This document shows, piece after piece, positions 18,537 to 27,553 of a stretch of 64,000 nt of DNA (position 1 is the stretch's first letter; the number at the start of each line of letters is the position of its first letter). The stretch is taken from assembly GCA_030065125.1 (NCBI GenBank), contig JASJDM010000025.1, positions 1 to 64,000 on the forward strand, written 5' to 3'. This DNA comes from Lysobacterales bacterium (GTDB lineage Bacteria > Pseudomonadota > Gammaproteobacteria > Xanthomonadales > SZUA-38). The translations under genes were made by a program, and so were the position numbers. The notes under the pieces were generated by a model that ran no database searches, had not been told where the DNA came from, and was given only the letters and a program-made list of their open reading frames with translations.

Positions 18537-20893
18537 AACTAAGGCCCAAACTCATCCTGCAGACGATCCCCCTGGTGGTCGTTCCTGTCCTGGCCTTCGG
18601 AATCTTTGCGTTGATCCAGTTTGGCAACGCGTCCAACACCGCATCCCAGCGGCAGGCGCTGGCGGCATTGGATCAGGTTGAGCGTGAATTTGATGCCGTG
18701 GTTTCCACCGCCCGGGCTAACGTGGAGCTGTTTTCGAATTCCAGCTATCTCAGGAAGTACGTCGCCACCAGCGACGAGGAGATTCGCCACTCGCTGCTGC
18801 ACGGCGGCCTGATGGACCTGTTTTCCAGCTACCAGGCAGCCTATCCGGAATACGTCGAAATCAGCGTCATACTGCCCGGCGGATACGAAGATGCCCGGAT
18901 CACCCGAGGGTCGATTGCCAACGCCACCGATGATGAAAGTAGCAACCCCTTCTTCCAGGCCCTGGCACAGGAAGCAGCAGACACCTACGTGGAGTTTCTG
19001 CTGAATCCGGACTTCGCCCAACCCGTGCTCCAGGTTGGCCGGGCCCTGCGTTTCGAAGACAGCGCCATATCGGGAGACGGAACCCAGGCGCTGTACGGCT
19101 TTCTGGTGATGAAAATCGCCATGACGGGCCTGCTTGAACATGCGGGGGCCCACGAAAGCCAGTTATTCACCGGACTGCACTTCGTCGACGCCCGCGGCCA
19201 GGACTGGCTGGCGGGGGACGCGCCGGCGGTAAGCCCAGAAATTCTCACCAGCATCCTGGGTGCTCCCGAGGGCGCACTTCTTCGCGATGAACCGGACGGG
19301 GCAAAGTCCATATGGTCAGCCAGGACACTGGACCGGAACCTGATCGCGGTCCAGCGTGTACCCGAGCGCGAGTTTGCGTCCGCGGGGCAGCAGCTTCGAA
19401 ACGTCCTGCTGGCTTCGCTCGTGGTGGCAGTGGTCGGAACCATGATCATCCTGTTTGTGCTCATCGACGGCCAGTTGATCCGCCCGGTGGCCCGGATGAG
19501 CGCAGCCGCGCACAGCATGGGTGAGGGCGAGCTGCGGGTAACCTTGCGGAAAAACAGCAACGACGAGATTGGGCACCTGGCCTCCACCCTCGAGGCCATG
19601 GGCAACCGCCTGTTCGATATGCGCGAGGCCGAAGCCGGTCGTGCCGCGGAACTAAAGTCAAGCAACGAAAAACTGACCCAGGCCGTCAACGAATCCGAGC
19701 GGGCCAAGGAAGCCGCCCAGACCGCCAGTATGGCCAAAACCGAATTCCTGACGCGGATGAGTCACGAAATCCGCACGCCCATGAACGGCGTTCTGGGTAT
19801 GGCTGAGCTGCTGCGCGACACCGAGTTGACCGAGCAGCAGCAACGTCACGCCGATACCATCCACAAATCGGGCATGGCCCTGCTGGCCATCATCAACGAC
19901 ATCCTGGATTTCTCGAAGATCGAGGCTGGAAAACTGACCCTGGATCAGGCTGATTTTTCGATTCCCGAACTGGTTAAGCAGGTCGCGGAGTCACACCGCA
20001 AGGCGGCCGCTGAAAAAGGGCTGGGGCTGACCACACACATTTCGGCGAAGCGTTCCGAACGGGTTTCGGGAGACCCCGCCAGGGTGGGCCAGGTGCTGAA
20101 CAACCTGGTCAGCAACGCCGTGAAGTTCACCGAGAGCGGGCAGATTTCAATCAGGGTGGAGCAGGAACAGATCGACGAAAACGGCGCCGTATGGACGGTG
20201 TTCGAGGTTGCGGATTCCGGCATCGGCATCAACGACAAGAGCATCAACAGGATCTTCGAGAGCTTCGACCAGGAAGACGGTTCCAGTACCCGCAAATTTG
20301 GCGGCGCCGGTCTGGGGCTGACCATATCCAAGCAACTGGTCGATCTCATGGGTGGATCTCTGTCGGTGGACAGCACCCTGGGGGCTGGCTCCAGATTTTC
20401 CTTCAGGCTGCCGCTGTACCCCGCGCTGGAGCGTACCCAACCCGCTGGGGGCGCCCAGCCGTTTGCCGTCCAGCCCATCGATGCGGTGGTGCTCATCGTG
20501 GAGGACAACCCGACCAATCTGGAGGTGGCCAAAGGCATGCTGGAGTCCCTGCACTGCGAAGCGCTGGAAGCCGTCGACGGATTGGAGGCGGTTCACCAGG
20601 TACGGCGCGGCGGCGTCGACGTGGTGTTGATGGACTGTCAATTGCCGGTGATGGACGGCTTTGCCGCCACCGAAGCCATACGATCCTGGGAAGCCGAGCA
20701 CGGTATTCTCAACCCGATTCCCATCATCGCCCTTACCGCCGACGCGCTGGAAGGGGACCGTGAACGCTGCCTCAAGGCCGGCATGGACGACTACCTGACC
20801 AAGCCGCTGACCGTGGAGGAACTGCACCAGAAGCTGGACCAGTGGCTGAACGATCACGGCCAGCCGGTCGAGTCCGCCGCCGCCGGCTCCTGA
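18533..20893 (+). CDS. Hybrid sensor histidine kinase with receiver domain
   Basis: This is a 786-residue inner-membrane kinase. TM1 is at about residues 7-28, a large periplasmic Cache-like domain spans about 30-285, TM2 is at about 288-312, and HAMP at about 315-365. The HisKA domain has H411 in MSHEIRTPMNG, the HATPase has GGAGLGLTISKQL, and the C-terminal receiver has phospho-acceptor D701 in VLMDCQLPVMDG and an invariant-type TKP lysine. There is no Hpt domain, so phosphate must leave through a separate Hpt protein. The GTG start overlaps the binding-protein stop. The pair likely forms a ligand-responsive sensor; polyamines are the favoured ligand by inference. Confidence 0.94.
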   Translation: MKLRPKLILQTIPLVVVPVLAFGIFALIQFGNASNTASQRQALAALDQVEREFDAVVSTARANVELFSNSSYLRKYVATSDEEIRHSLLHGGLMDLFSSYQAAYPEYVEISVILPGGYEDARITRGSIANATDDESSNPFFQALAQEAADTYVEFLLNPDFAQPVLQVGRALRFEDSAISGDGTQALYGFLVMKIAMTGLLEHAGAHESQLFTGLHFVDARGQDWLAGDAPAVSPEILTSILGAPEGALLRDEPDGAKSIWSARTLDRNLIAVQRVPEREFASAGQQLRNVLLASLVVAVVGTMIILFVLIDGQLIRPVARMSAAAHSMGEGELRVTLRKNSNDEIGHLASTLEAMGNRLFDMREAEAGRAAELKSSNEKLTQAVNESERAKEAAQTASMAKTEFLTRMSHEIRTPMNGVLGMAELLRDTELTEQQQRHADTIHKSGMALLAIINDILDFSKIEAGKLTLDQADFSIPELVKQVAESHRKAAAEKGLGLTTHISAKRSERVSGDPARVGQVLNNLVSNAVKFTESGQISIRVEQEQIDENGAVWTVFEVADSGIGINDKSINRIFESFDQEDGSSTRKFGGAGLGLTISKQLVDLMGGSLSVDSTLGAGSRFSFRLPLYPALERTQPAGGAQPFAVQPIDAVVLIVEDNPTNLEVAKGMLESLHCEALEAVDGLEAVHQVRRGGVDVVLMDCQLPVMDGFAATEAIRSWEAEHGILNPIPIIALTADALEGDRERCLKAGMDDYLTKPLTVEELHQKLDQWLNDHGQPVESAAAGS

Positions 20894-20952
20894 ATCGTCT
20901 CAAGTTGCAAACCAGGCTGGCAAAGGGCCGGCGCTTGGCCTAGATTCGCCCT

Positions 20953-21642
20953 ATGAGCGAATCCAACCCACCCCAATCAGCCAGCGACGATAAACAACAA
21001 AAGCGCTTCTCGGGCCTCCAGGTCCTGGGCATTGTGCTGGCGGTGATGGTCGTTACGGCTGGCCTGACCGGCTTCATTGTCTGGCGATACCTGTTTCCCA
21101 GCCCCTTCACGGCAGTTGAACTGACGCCTCCGGAGCAGCAGGTACTCGACCGCAAGGTTGAAGCCCTGGGTATCGAGCTGGAAACCCGATCCGTCCCGTC
21201 GGCGTCGCCGGACGCACTGGAACCCGAAGCCTACTCGGAGGACAACGCCCGCCGCCAGGTGGAGTTCAGCGAGCGGGAGCTCAATGCCCTGCTGGCCACC
21301 AACACCGACTGGGCGAACCGACTGGCCATTGACCTGTCCCAGGACCTGGCCAGCGCCAAACTGCTGATCCCGCTGGACCCTGATTTCCCGCTGCTGGGCG
21401 GAAAAACCCTGAGGGTCAATGCCGGCGTGGAACTGGCGTTTCGTCAGGGCCGGCCGGTGGCCATCCTGCGCGGGGTCAGCGTCATGGGTGTGCCGCTGCC
21501 CAACGCCTGGCTGGGCAATCTCAAGAACGTCGACCTCATTGGCGAATTCGGCGCCGACCCGGGGTTCTGGAACGCCTTTGCAGCCGGCATCGAGTTCATC
21601 GAAGTTCGCGATTCCCGTCTCAGCGTCAAGCTGAAGGAGTAA
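20953..21642 (+). CDS. Hypothetical single-pass membrane protein
   Basis: The 229-residue protein has a charged cytoplasmic N-terminus, one transmembrane helix (about residues 22-44, VLGIVLAVMVVTAGLTGFIVW) and a periplasmic domain with a beta-rich C-terminal half (VNAGVELAFRQGRPVAILRG, VRDSRLSVKL). I do not recognise a named family. Its 3' end overlaps the convergent agmatinase by 17 bases. Possibly an envelope-associated lipid-binding-like fold, but that is a guess from pattern only. Confidence 0.75.
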   Translation: MSESNPPQSASDDKQQKRFSGLQVLGIVLAVMVVTAGLTGFIVWRYLFPSPFTAVELTPPEQQVLDRKVEALGIELETRSVPSASPDALEPEAYSEDNARRQVEFSERELNALLATNTDWANRLAIDLSQDLASAKLLIPLDPDFPLLGGKTLRVNAGVELAFRQGRPVAILRGVSVMGVPLPNAWLGNLKNVDLIGEFGADPGFWNAFAAGIEFIEVRDSRLSVKLKE

Positions 21643-22582
21643 ACGCCGGAGACGCGCAATACAGGGCCAGGAACTGGTAGCCCACATGGGCCGCCGCCAG
21701 GGCGGTGATCTGACCCACGTCATAAGCCGGCGCCACTTCCACCACGTCGCCCCCGACAAAGCGCAGGCCGCCGAGACCTTGCAGAATGCCCAGCGCCTGG
21801 GCGCTGCTCAGCCCGCCGCTGACTGGCGTGCCGGTACCCGGCGCAAATGCCGGATCCAGGCAATCGATATCGAAGGTCAGGTATACCGGGTGGTCTGCCA
21901 CGACCTCGCGGATGCGCCTGACGGCCGCTTCGACTCCGTTGGCATGGATCCAGGGGCAATCCAGAATATTGAAATCCATCGGATCCGGGTTGTGGGTCCG
22001 AATACCGACCTGCACCGATCGATTGGGCAGCACGAGTCCCTCGTCGGCAGCTTTTCTGAACATGGTGCCATGGTCCATCAACCGGTCCGCGTCATCGGTC
22101 CAGGTATCCGTATGGGCATCGAAGTGCAGCAGGGCAACCGGCCCGTGGCGCGCAGCTACGGCCCGCAGAATGGGATAAGAGATGTAGTGGTCGCCACCCA
22201 GTGCCAGGGTGGCCACACCGGCCTCCAGGATTGTTTGGAACTCCCGGGTGATCCGATCGGCAATCTCAGCCGGTTTACCGAAGTCGAAGGCAACGTCACC
22301 GTAATCGATGGCCGCCAGGACTTTCCTGGGGTCGCAGGCGGCGCCATAGGGCCGTTCCCAGGCCATGATGGCTGATGCACTGCGAACCGCGTTGGGGCCC
22401 AGGCGCGCGCCGGGTCGGTTGGTGGTGGCCAGATCCAGCGGGACCCCCACAACGGCCAGGTCGACGCCGTCCAGCGATTTGCTGAAGCGGCGCCGAAGAA
22501 AGCTGTTGGCTCCGCCGTAGGTAGCCTCGTAGTCGGCATGGCGAAGATCGCCGGTCACCGCCAGGTCAATTCCAGATTTCAT
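21626..22582 (-). CDS. speB: Agmatinase / ureohydrolase
   Basis: The 318-residue manganese enzyme of the arginase superfamily is expected to hydrolyse agmatine to putrescine and urea. All metal ligands are present: H132 in GGDH, D155, H157 and D159 in DAHTD, and D238 and D240 in FDIDCLDP. The SGGL loop and the length fit SpeB. The urea it releases could feed the urease encoded at 61.5-64 kb, and its product putrescine could be the ligand of the PotD-like/kinase pair upstream. Substrates other than agmatine (for example guanidinobutyrate) cannot be excluded. Confidence 0.88.
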   Translation of the reverse strand: MKSGIDLAVTGDLRHADYEATYGGANSFLRRRFSKSLDGVDLAVVGVPLDLATTNRPGARLGPNAVRSASAIMAWERPYGAACDPRKVLAAIDYGDVAFDFGKPAEIADRITREFQTILEAGVATLALGGDHYISYPILRAVAARHGPVALLHFDAHTDTWTDDADRLMDHGTMFRKAADEGLVLPNRSVQVGIRTHNPDPMDFNILDCPWIHANGVEAAVRRIREVVADHPVYLTFDIDCLDPAFAPGTGTPVSGGLSSAQALGILQGLGGLRFVGGDVVEVAPAYDVGQITALAAAHVGYQFLALYCASPAFTPSA

Positions 22583-22717
22583 TCAATCCTCTCTGAGTGT
22601 GCTGTCATCATGCTAACCCAGATGCCTGGCCGGCGCGTGCCACCTTCGGTATAACTCCTTATTCGCCCCCGGCGGGCGCGACGCTAGCATGGCCCGGTCA
22701 TATCAGGAGAGGTACGG

Positions 22718-24079
22718 ATGGCGGTAACCTTTGATCTCGAACTGATCAGGAAATACGGAGGACGCGGCCCGCGTTATACCTCCTACCCCACCGCCGTTCA
22801 GTTTCACGAAGGCATAAGCGCCGAGCGACACGAGGCGCTGCTGAAACGCAGCAACGCCAGCGAGCGGCCATTGTCGCTGTACGTGCACGTGCCGTTCTGC
22901 CACTCCCTGTGCTACTACTGCGCCTGCACCAAGATTATCACCCGGAAGCCCGCCCGGGCCGAGCGCTACCTGGAAGTCCTGAAACAGGAAATCAGGCTGT
23001 ATGAAGGACTCATGGACGACGGCAGGGATGTCACCCAGCTGCACTTCGGCGGCGGCACCCCCACCTATTTCAGCCTGGCCCAGATCGAAGACCTGTTGTC
23101 GGCCATGGACCACCAGTTCGGGCTGTCCCGGGATGGCAACCGGGAATACTCCATCGAGATCGATCCGCGGACCGTGTCACCCGACGACCCTTCTCGCTGG
23201 GCCGAACTCGGGTTCAACCGGGTCAGCCTGGGTGTGCAGGATTTCGACCCACGGGTGCAGCAGGCGGTCAACCGGATCCAGAGCTTCGAGGACACCAACA
23301 GGCTGGTAACCGCGGCACGCAACGCCGGGTTTGGGTCCATCTCCCTGGATCTGATCTACGGACTGCCCCACCAGACCGTGGAAAGCTTTGCATCCACCCT
23401 GGACCAGGTTTTGACCATTCGGCCGGAGCGGCTGGCCGTCTACAGCTACGCGCACCTGCCCCAGATGTTTCGGGCCCAGCGCCTGATCAACCAGGACGAT
23501 GTGCCGCCGCCGGACACCCGGCTTGCCCTGATGGGCCTCACCATCGAGCGACTGACCGACGCCGGCTACGTCTACATCGGCATGGACCATTTTGCGCTCC
23601 CCGGCGACGAACTGGTGCAGGCCCGGGCAGACGGCAGCCTGCAGCGCAACTTCCAGGGTTACTCGACCCGGGCCCGGGCGGACCTGGTGGGACTGGGCAT
23701 GAGCTCCATCAGTGACCTGGGGGTTGCCTACACCCAGAACATCAAGACCCTGCGGGACTACGAGGAGACCGTCCAGTCAGGCAGGCTGCCCCTGTGGCGT
23801 GGCGTCGAACTGGATGACGATGACGTACTGCGCCGCCAGGTGATCAATCGCCTGATGTGTTTCGGTGAGATCAGGTTTGCCGACCTGGACGTCAACTTTG
23901 CCGAATACTTCGGCGCTGAGCTGGAGGCACTCAAGTCCCTGGAGACCGATGGACTGGTCACAATCGAGTCAGACCGGATCAGCGTCACCGATCGGGGCCA
24001 GTTGCTGCTGCGGTCCATTGCCATGACATTTGACCGCTACCTGGGCATGGGTGAGGCGCGGCACTCCAAGGTGATTTGA
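22718..24079 (+). CDS. hemN: Oxygen-independent coproporphyrinogen III oxidase
   Basis: The 453-residue radical SAM enzyme of haem synthesis decarboxylates coproporphyrinogen III without oxygen. The iron-sulfur ligands are C61, C65 and C68 in CHSLCYYC, with the extra C70 typical of true HemN. HFGGGTPTYF, SIEIDPR and GLPHQT follow, and the HemN C-terminal domain is complete, distinguishing it from HemW. The start has GGAGAGG upstream. I see no FNR-type box in the 135-bp gap to the divergent agmatinase gene. Confidence 0.96.
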   Translation: MAVTFDLELIRKYGGRGPRYTSYPTAVQFHEGISAERHEALLKRSNASERPLSLYVHVPFCHSLCYYCACTKIITRKPARAERYLEVLKQEIRLYEGLMDDGRDVTQLHFGGGTPTYFSLAQIEDLLSAMDHQFGLSRDGNREYSIEIDPRTVSPDDPSRWAELGFNRVSLGVQDFDPRVQQAVNRIQSFEDTNRLVTAARNAGFGSISLDLIYGLPHQTVESFASTLDQVLTIRPERLAVYSYAHLPQMFRAQRLINQDDVPPPDTRLALMGLTIERLTDAGYVYIGMDHFALPGDELVQARADGSLQRNFQGYSTRARADLVGLGMSSISDLGVAYTQNIKTLRDYEETVQSGRLPLWRGVELDDDDVLRRQVINRLMCFGEIRFADLDVNFAEYFGAELEALKSLETDGLVTIESDRISVTDRGQLLLRSIAMTFDRYLGMGEARHSKVI

Positions 24080-24092
24080 CACCACAACCCGA

Positions 24093-24620
24093 CTACAGGA
24101 CCTCCACCGCAGGCGCGGGGATCTCCAGTTCGTCCATGTAGTGGTTGAACATGGCCGGATTGATCAGGCCGATCAGGTTGACCATCACCAGTTCATCGCC
24201 ATCCGCGGCTATCACCACCATGCCCTCTATCCGGTCAGCTCCTCGTGTGCGGACCAGCACGTGGGCCTGATCGCCGTCCTCGCGCACGGCCACCACCGGC
24301 TCCCATCCCTGGTTGACCAGCTGGCGGGCGACACGATTCAATCCGACTCTGTCAAAGCCCTCGCCGGTTTCGTAGATGTACACTCTGACCGCCTTGAGCC
24401 CCTCCAGCACGGCGGCCGCGTCCGGGTCGGAATTCCGGGTCAGGGTGCGGGCCAGGCGCAGGGGCAGCGGCCCCAGGCTGATGGCCATGACCGGGTCCAT
24501 GTCAGCCATGGGGCTGTCGAGGCGCGCGTAGCCGGGCTCACCGCGGAGGTTGCCGGAAATGCCACAGCCGGCCAGGGCCGCGGCCAGTATCAGGAGCAGG
24601 ACGCCGAGCGGTTTTTTCAT
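24093..24620 (-). CDS. DUF4252-type lipoprotein
   Basis: This 175-residue protein has a clear lipoprotein signal: MKK, a hydrophobic run, and lipobox LAGC with C19. The mature part (VRVYIYETGEG, DQAHVLVRTRGADRIEGMVVIAAD, VNLIGLINP) fits the DUF4252 pattern of small envelope proteins of unknown function. No aspartate follows the cysteine at +2 (it is glycine), so outer-membrane sorting is likely. It is convergent with hemN. Confidence 0.86.
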   Translation of the reverse strand: MKKPLGVLLLILAAALAGCGISGNLRGEPGYARLDSPMADMDPVMAISLGPLPLRLARTLTRNSDPDAAAVLEGLKAVRVYIYETGEGFDRVGLNRVARQLVNQGWEPVVAVREDGDQAHVLVRTRGADRIEGMVVIAADGDELVMVNLIGLINPAMFNHYMDELEIPAPAVEVL

Positions 24621-24714
24621 CGTGAGTCTCCGGGTTGATCATCCATGCTACGAACCACACCCCGAGGAGTTACAGGCCGGGCATAATGTTTGTCCTAATC
24701 AGCATTTTCCGGTC

Positions 24715-25461
24715 ATGAGTAAACGGCATCAGCAGCAATGGGAGACCCTGGGAGAAACCGACCCGTACTGGGCGGTTTTGACCCGTCCCGGTGGCAAAAA
24801 CGACGGCTGGGACCGGGAGCTGTTCTTCGACAGCGGGCAGCGGGAAATTGCCCAGGTCATGTCGCAACTCGATGAACTCCAGTGTTTGCCGGAGCGGCAG
24901 CACACCGCGCTGGATTTCGGCTGTGGCGTCGGCCGTCTCAGCCGGCCGCTTGCCGGGCAGTTCGACAAGGTGCTGGCGGTGGACGTGGCCCAGTCCATGC
25001 TGCAGGAAGCCAGGTCGGCCAATGCCCGGTGGCGTAACATCGAGTTCGTGCACAATCCCCGTGACGACCTGCAGTTCATCGACAGCACCAGCGTCGACTT
25101 CATCTACAGCAACATCACCCTGCAGCACATCCCCGCCGCGCAGCAGGTTCGCTACCTGGAAGAGTTCTGCCGCGTACTTGCGCCCGGTGGCGTGCTGGTA
25201 TTCCAGACACCCTCGGCGTATGCGCGCAACCTGCAGGGGTTGGTCAGCCGCGCCCTGGGCAACCGGCTGATGAACCTGCTGCGAGCGATCCGCTACGGTG
25301 CCGCGCGGGTGATGGAGATGCATGTCCTGCCCAGGAATCTGGTGGAGTCGGTGCTGCAGTCCCGGGGTCTGTACCTGGCGCTGGCACAACGCTACGATGC
25401 CGCCGGCACGGCATTCATCAGCTATCGGTACTTTGCACGCTTCAAGGAGCGCCAACCATGA
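24715..25461 (+). CDS. Class I SAM-dependent methyltransferase
   Basis: This 248-residue methyltransferase has motif I ALDFGCGVGRLSRPL near residue 65, followed by an acidic AVDVAQSML and a SVDFIYSNITLQHIP motif IV region. The ATG at 24715 begins MSKRHQQQWETLG. The C-terminal part lacks a recognisable specificity domain, so the substrate is unknown. Its stop overlaps the pdxH start by four bases (ATGA), so the two are co-translated, although a functional link is not obvious. Confidence 0.88.
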   Translation: MSKRHQQQWETLGETDPYWAVLTRPGGKNDGWDRELFFDSGQREIAQVMSQLDELQCLPERQHTALDFGCGVGRLSRPLAGQFDKVLAVDVAQSMLQEARSANARWRNIEFVHNPRDDLQFIDSTSVDFIYSNITLQHIPAAQQVRYLEEFCRVLAPGGVLVFQTPSAYARNLQGLVSRALGNRLMNLLRAIRYGAARVMEMHVLPRNLVESVLQSRGLYLALAQRYDAAGTAFISYRYFARFKERQP

Positions 25462-26096
25462 AACTTGAAGAGGTTCGCCGCGACTATCTGCGCGGCGGTC
25501 TGTCCCGGAAGGACCTGGACCCGGACCCCATGGACCAGTTCAAGCTGTGGCTCGACCAGGCCCTGCAGCTTGACCTGCGCGAAGACCCAACCGCCATGGC
25601 CGTGGCAACGGTTGATGCTGAAGGTCAGCCCAGCCAGCGCACCGTCCTGCTGAAAAACCTGGATGCCCAGGGACTGGTATTTTACACCAACCTGGGCAGC
25701 CGCAAGGCCAGGGAAATCGAAAACAACGCCAGGGTATCCGCACTGTTTGCCTGGCTGCCGCTGGAGCGCCAGGTGATTTTTTCCGGAATGGCCGAAAAAC
25801 TGAGCGTGGCTGAAGCTACGCGCTACTTTGTCAGCCGGCCCCACGATTCCCAGCTGGCCGCCTGGGCATCCCGCCAGAGCTCCGCTATCAGTTCCAGGAA
25901 GCTGCTGGAGCAGGCCTTCGAGCAGATGAAACACCGGTTCCGGGAAGGACAGGTGCCGCTGCCATCATTCTGGGGTGGGTACCGCATCCGACCCCATGCC
26001 ATCGAGTTCTGGCAGGGCAGGCCCAACCGCCTGCACGATCGCTTCCTTTACCGCCGGTCGGACCAGGGCTGGCAGGTTGAGCGACTGCAGCCCTAG
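25458..26096 (+). CDS. pdxH: Pyridoxamine/pyridoxine 5'-phosphate oxidase
   Basis: The 212-residue FMN oxidase makes pyridoxal 5'-phosphate from PNP or PMP. Characteristic segments are the N-terminal MKLEEVRRDYLRGGL, QRTVLLKNLDAQGLVFYTN (FMN binding), LFAWLPLERQV, PLPSFWGGYR and the C-terminal FWQGRPNRLHDR signature. Length and architecture match E. coli PdxH. It is coupled by ATGA to the methyltransferase and convergent with the deformylase. Confidence 0.97.
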   Translation: MKLEEVRRDYLRGGLSRKDLDPDPMDQFKLWLDQALQLDLREDPTAMAVATVDAEGQPSQRTVLLKNLDAQGLVFYTNLGSRKAREIENNARVSALFAWLPLERQVIFSGMAEKLSVAEATRYFVSRPHDSQLAAWASRQSSAISSRKLLEQAFEQMKHRFREGQVPLPSFWGGYRIRPHAIEFWQGRPNRLHDRFLYRRSDQGWQVERLQP

Positions 26097-26130
26097 CGGG
26101 CTGTATCAGCCATTGTCGCGAGCGCCCGGA

Positions 26131-26730
26131 TCATTCTTGCGGCGATAACTGCCCCGGCTCGGTTTTTCGGGACCCGACCGAGGGCCAGTCGTCATTCCAA
26201 CTGCTGCGCTCGACCAGGGCCAGTTCCGGCACCAGAAATCGGCTGTGCGAAACCCGCATAGGGAAAAGGACGCCATCCAGGTGGTCGTATTCATGCTGAA
26301 ACACCCGGGCTGCGAAGCCATCCAGGCGACACTGGACAGTCTGACCGCGGTGGTCGAGACCGCTGACCTCGATGGTGGACGGACGCGCAATCCAGCCCCG
26401 CATGCCCGGGACTGAAAGACAACCCTCCCAGGCCCAGTTGCGGCCCGATGCCGCGGTGATTCGTGGATTGATCCAGAAGGCAAACGGCACCCGGTCAGCA
26501 CCGGGATAGCGATCCGAGCTGTCCTCGATGCCCATGCAGAATACCCGGGCGTTCCAGCCCACCTGGGGCGCGGCGATGCCGATGCCCTGGTACGCAATCA
26601 TGCAGTGACGCAACACCTGAAGGCGCTGCTGGAAAGCGTCAGCAGCAATGTCGGAATCGGAAACCGGATCCTGGACCCGCATCAGCGTCGGCTGACCGTA
26701 GTTGACCAGGCTGGGCAGCGATTCGCTCAT
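26131..26730 (-). CDS. def: Peptide deformylase
   Basis: The 199-residue metalloprotease removes the N-formyl group from nascent proteins. All three motifs are intact: GIGIAAPQVG (49-58), EGCLSVPG with metal ligand C104, and HEYDH with H146, E147 and H150. It is somewhat longer than the E. coli enzyme and is not next to fmt, so it is probably a second, stand-alone deformylase. Its ATG overlaps the stop of the preceding secreted-protein gene by four bases. Confidence 0.94.
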   Translation of the reverse strand: MSESLPSLVNYGQPTLMRVQDPVSDSDIAADAFQQRLQVLRHCMIAYQGIGIAAPQVGWNARVFCMGIEDSSDRYPGADRVPFAFWINPRITAASGRNWAWEGCLSVPGMRGWIARPSTIEVSGLDHRGQTVQCRLDGFAARVFQHEYDHLDGVLFPMRVSHSRFLVPELALVERSSWNDDWPSVGSRKTEPGQLSPQE

Positions 26731-27281
26731 GGCGCCTGTACAGCCGTTACCGGGGGGGACTCGAATCCGCTGGCGAATACCGCAACTTCCGGTATCCGGC
26801 CAGTCTCACCGGCAAAGTTGGTGGGCGAGTTGATGCGGGAGATCAGATCCCGATCCAGCGAAAACACGCCGTCCACTGGAATATCAGCACCCGAAAACAG
26901 CAGCAGATCCTGTCCGGCGAAATCCAGGCTGATCTGGAGGGCGGCGGGATCGAAGAACGGTACTGCCGGCAGGACTGCGTCCTGGGTTACGCTTCCCTCC
27001 ACTCCGCCGAACCCCGGCGTGGCCAGCAGCAGTCGGCGGCCCGCGGTAGGCACCCCGGTGTCAGCGGGAAAGGTGAAGGTGATCTGGCTGCCGTCAGAGC
27101 TGGCTGTCAGAGTCTGACCGCGGAGTTCCTGCTGGTCGTCACTGTCCGTGGCCAGTTCGATGAACTGGACGCCGCCGTCGGCGTTGGAATACACCTCGAC
27201 GATGCGCCACTGCTCAAACGACATGACCCGCGTTGTCACGAGCATGGCCAGACACGCCAGGGCCCGGGATTGGACCGTCAT
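26727..27281 (-). CDS. Small exported protein with C-terminal FASGFE motif
   Basis: The 184-residue protein starts with a short hydrophobic signal-like stretch (residues about 6-20) and a beta-rich body beginning WRIVEVYSNADGGVQFIEL, reminiscent of lamin-tail-like surface domains. Residues about 168-173 read FASGFE close to the C-terminus, the same hexapeptide found near the end of the giant phosphoesterase at 56662-60822. It is translationally coupled to def (ATGA), an odd pairing. Function unknown; secretion is inferred. Confidence 0.78.
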   Translation of the reverse strand: MTVQSRALACLAMLVTTRVMSFEQWRIVEVYSNADGGVQFIELATDSDDQQELRGQTLTASSDGSQITFTFPADTGVPTAGRRLLLATPGFGGVEGSVTQDAVLPAVPFFDPAALQISLDFAGQDLLLFSGADIPVDGVFSLDRDLISRINSPTNFAGETGRIPEVAVFASGFESPPVTAVQAP

Positions 27282-27553
27282 TCAATCACACCTCCACTTT
27301 CCCCAGCCGGCGGCTCCGGATTTGCGTCTCGCCATTCTGCGCCCCGCCGCGGAAAAACCCAAGCAAGCAACGCAACCGGCCCCAGTTCACACTACCTTAC
27401 AATTTGATGGTTCGATTAATGTGCCTTAAAAACATGAAAAATAGCGGGTTTTTCGGTCGATTTTTGCTCTGCTCGGCGAAATGTGAAGCCGGTCACAAAA
27501 CAATCCAGCCGAATCAGGTTATCTCACGCAGGTACAGTTCCGGGGGGAACCCA

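Noticed and set aside
22583..22717. FNR box upstream of hemN
   Set aside because: No TTGAT-N4-ATCAA-like sequence is present in the gap.
24550..24714. N-terminal extension of the methyltransferase
   Set aside because: It overlaps the divergent lipoprotein gene and its composition is not protein-like; the ATG at 24715 is sufficient.
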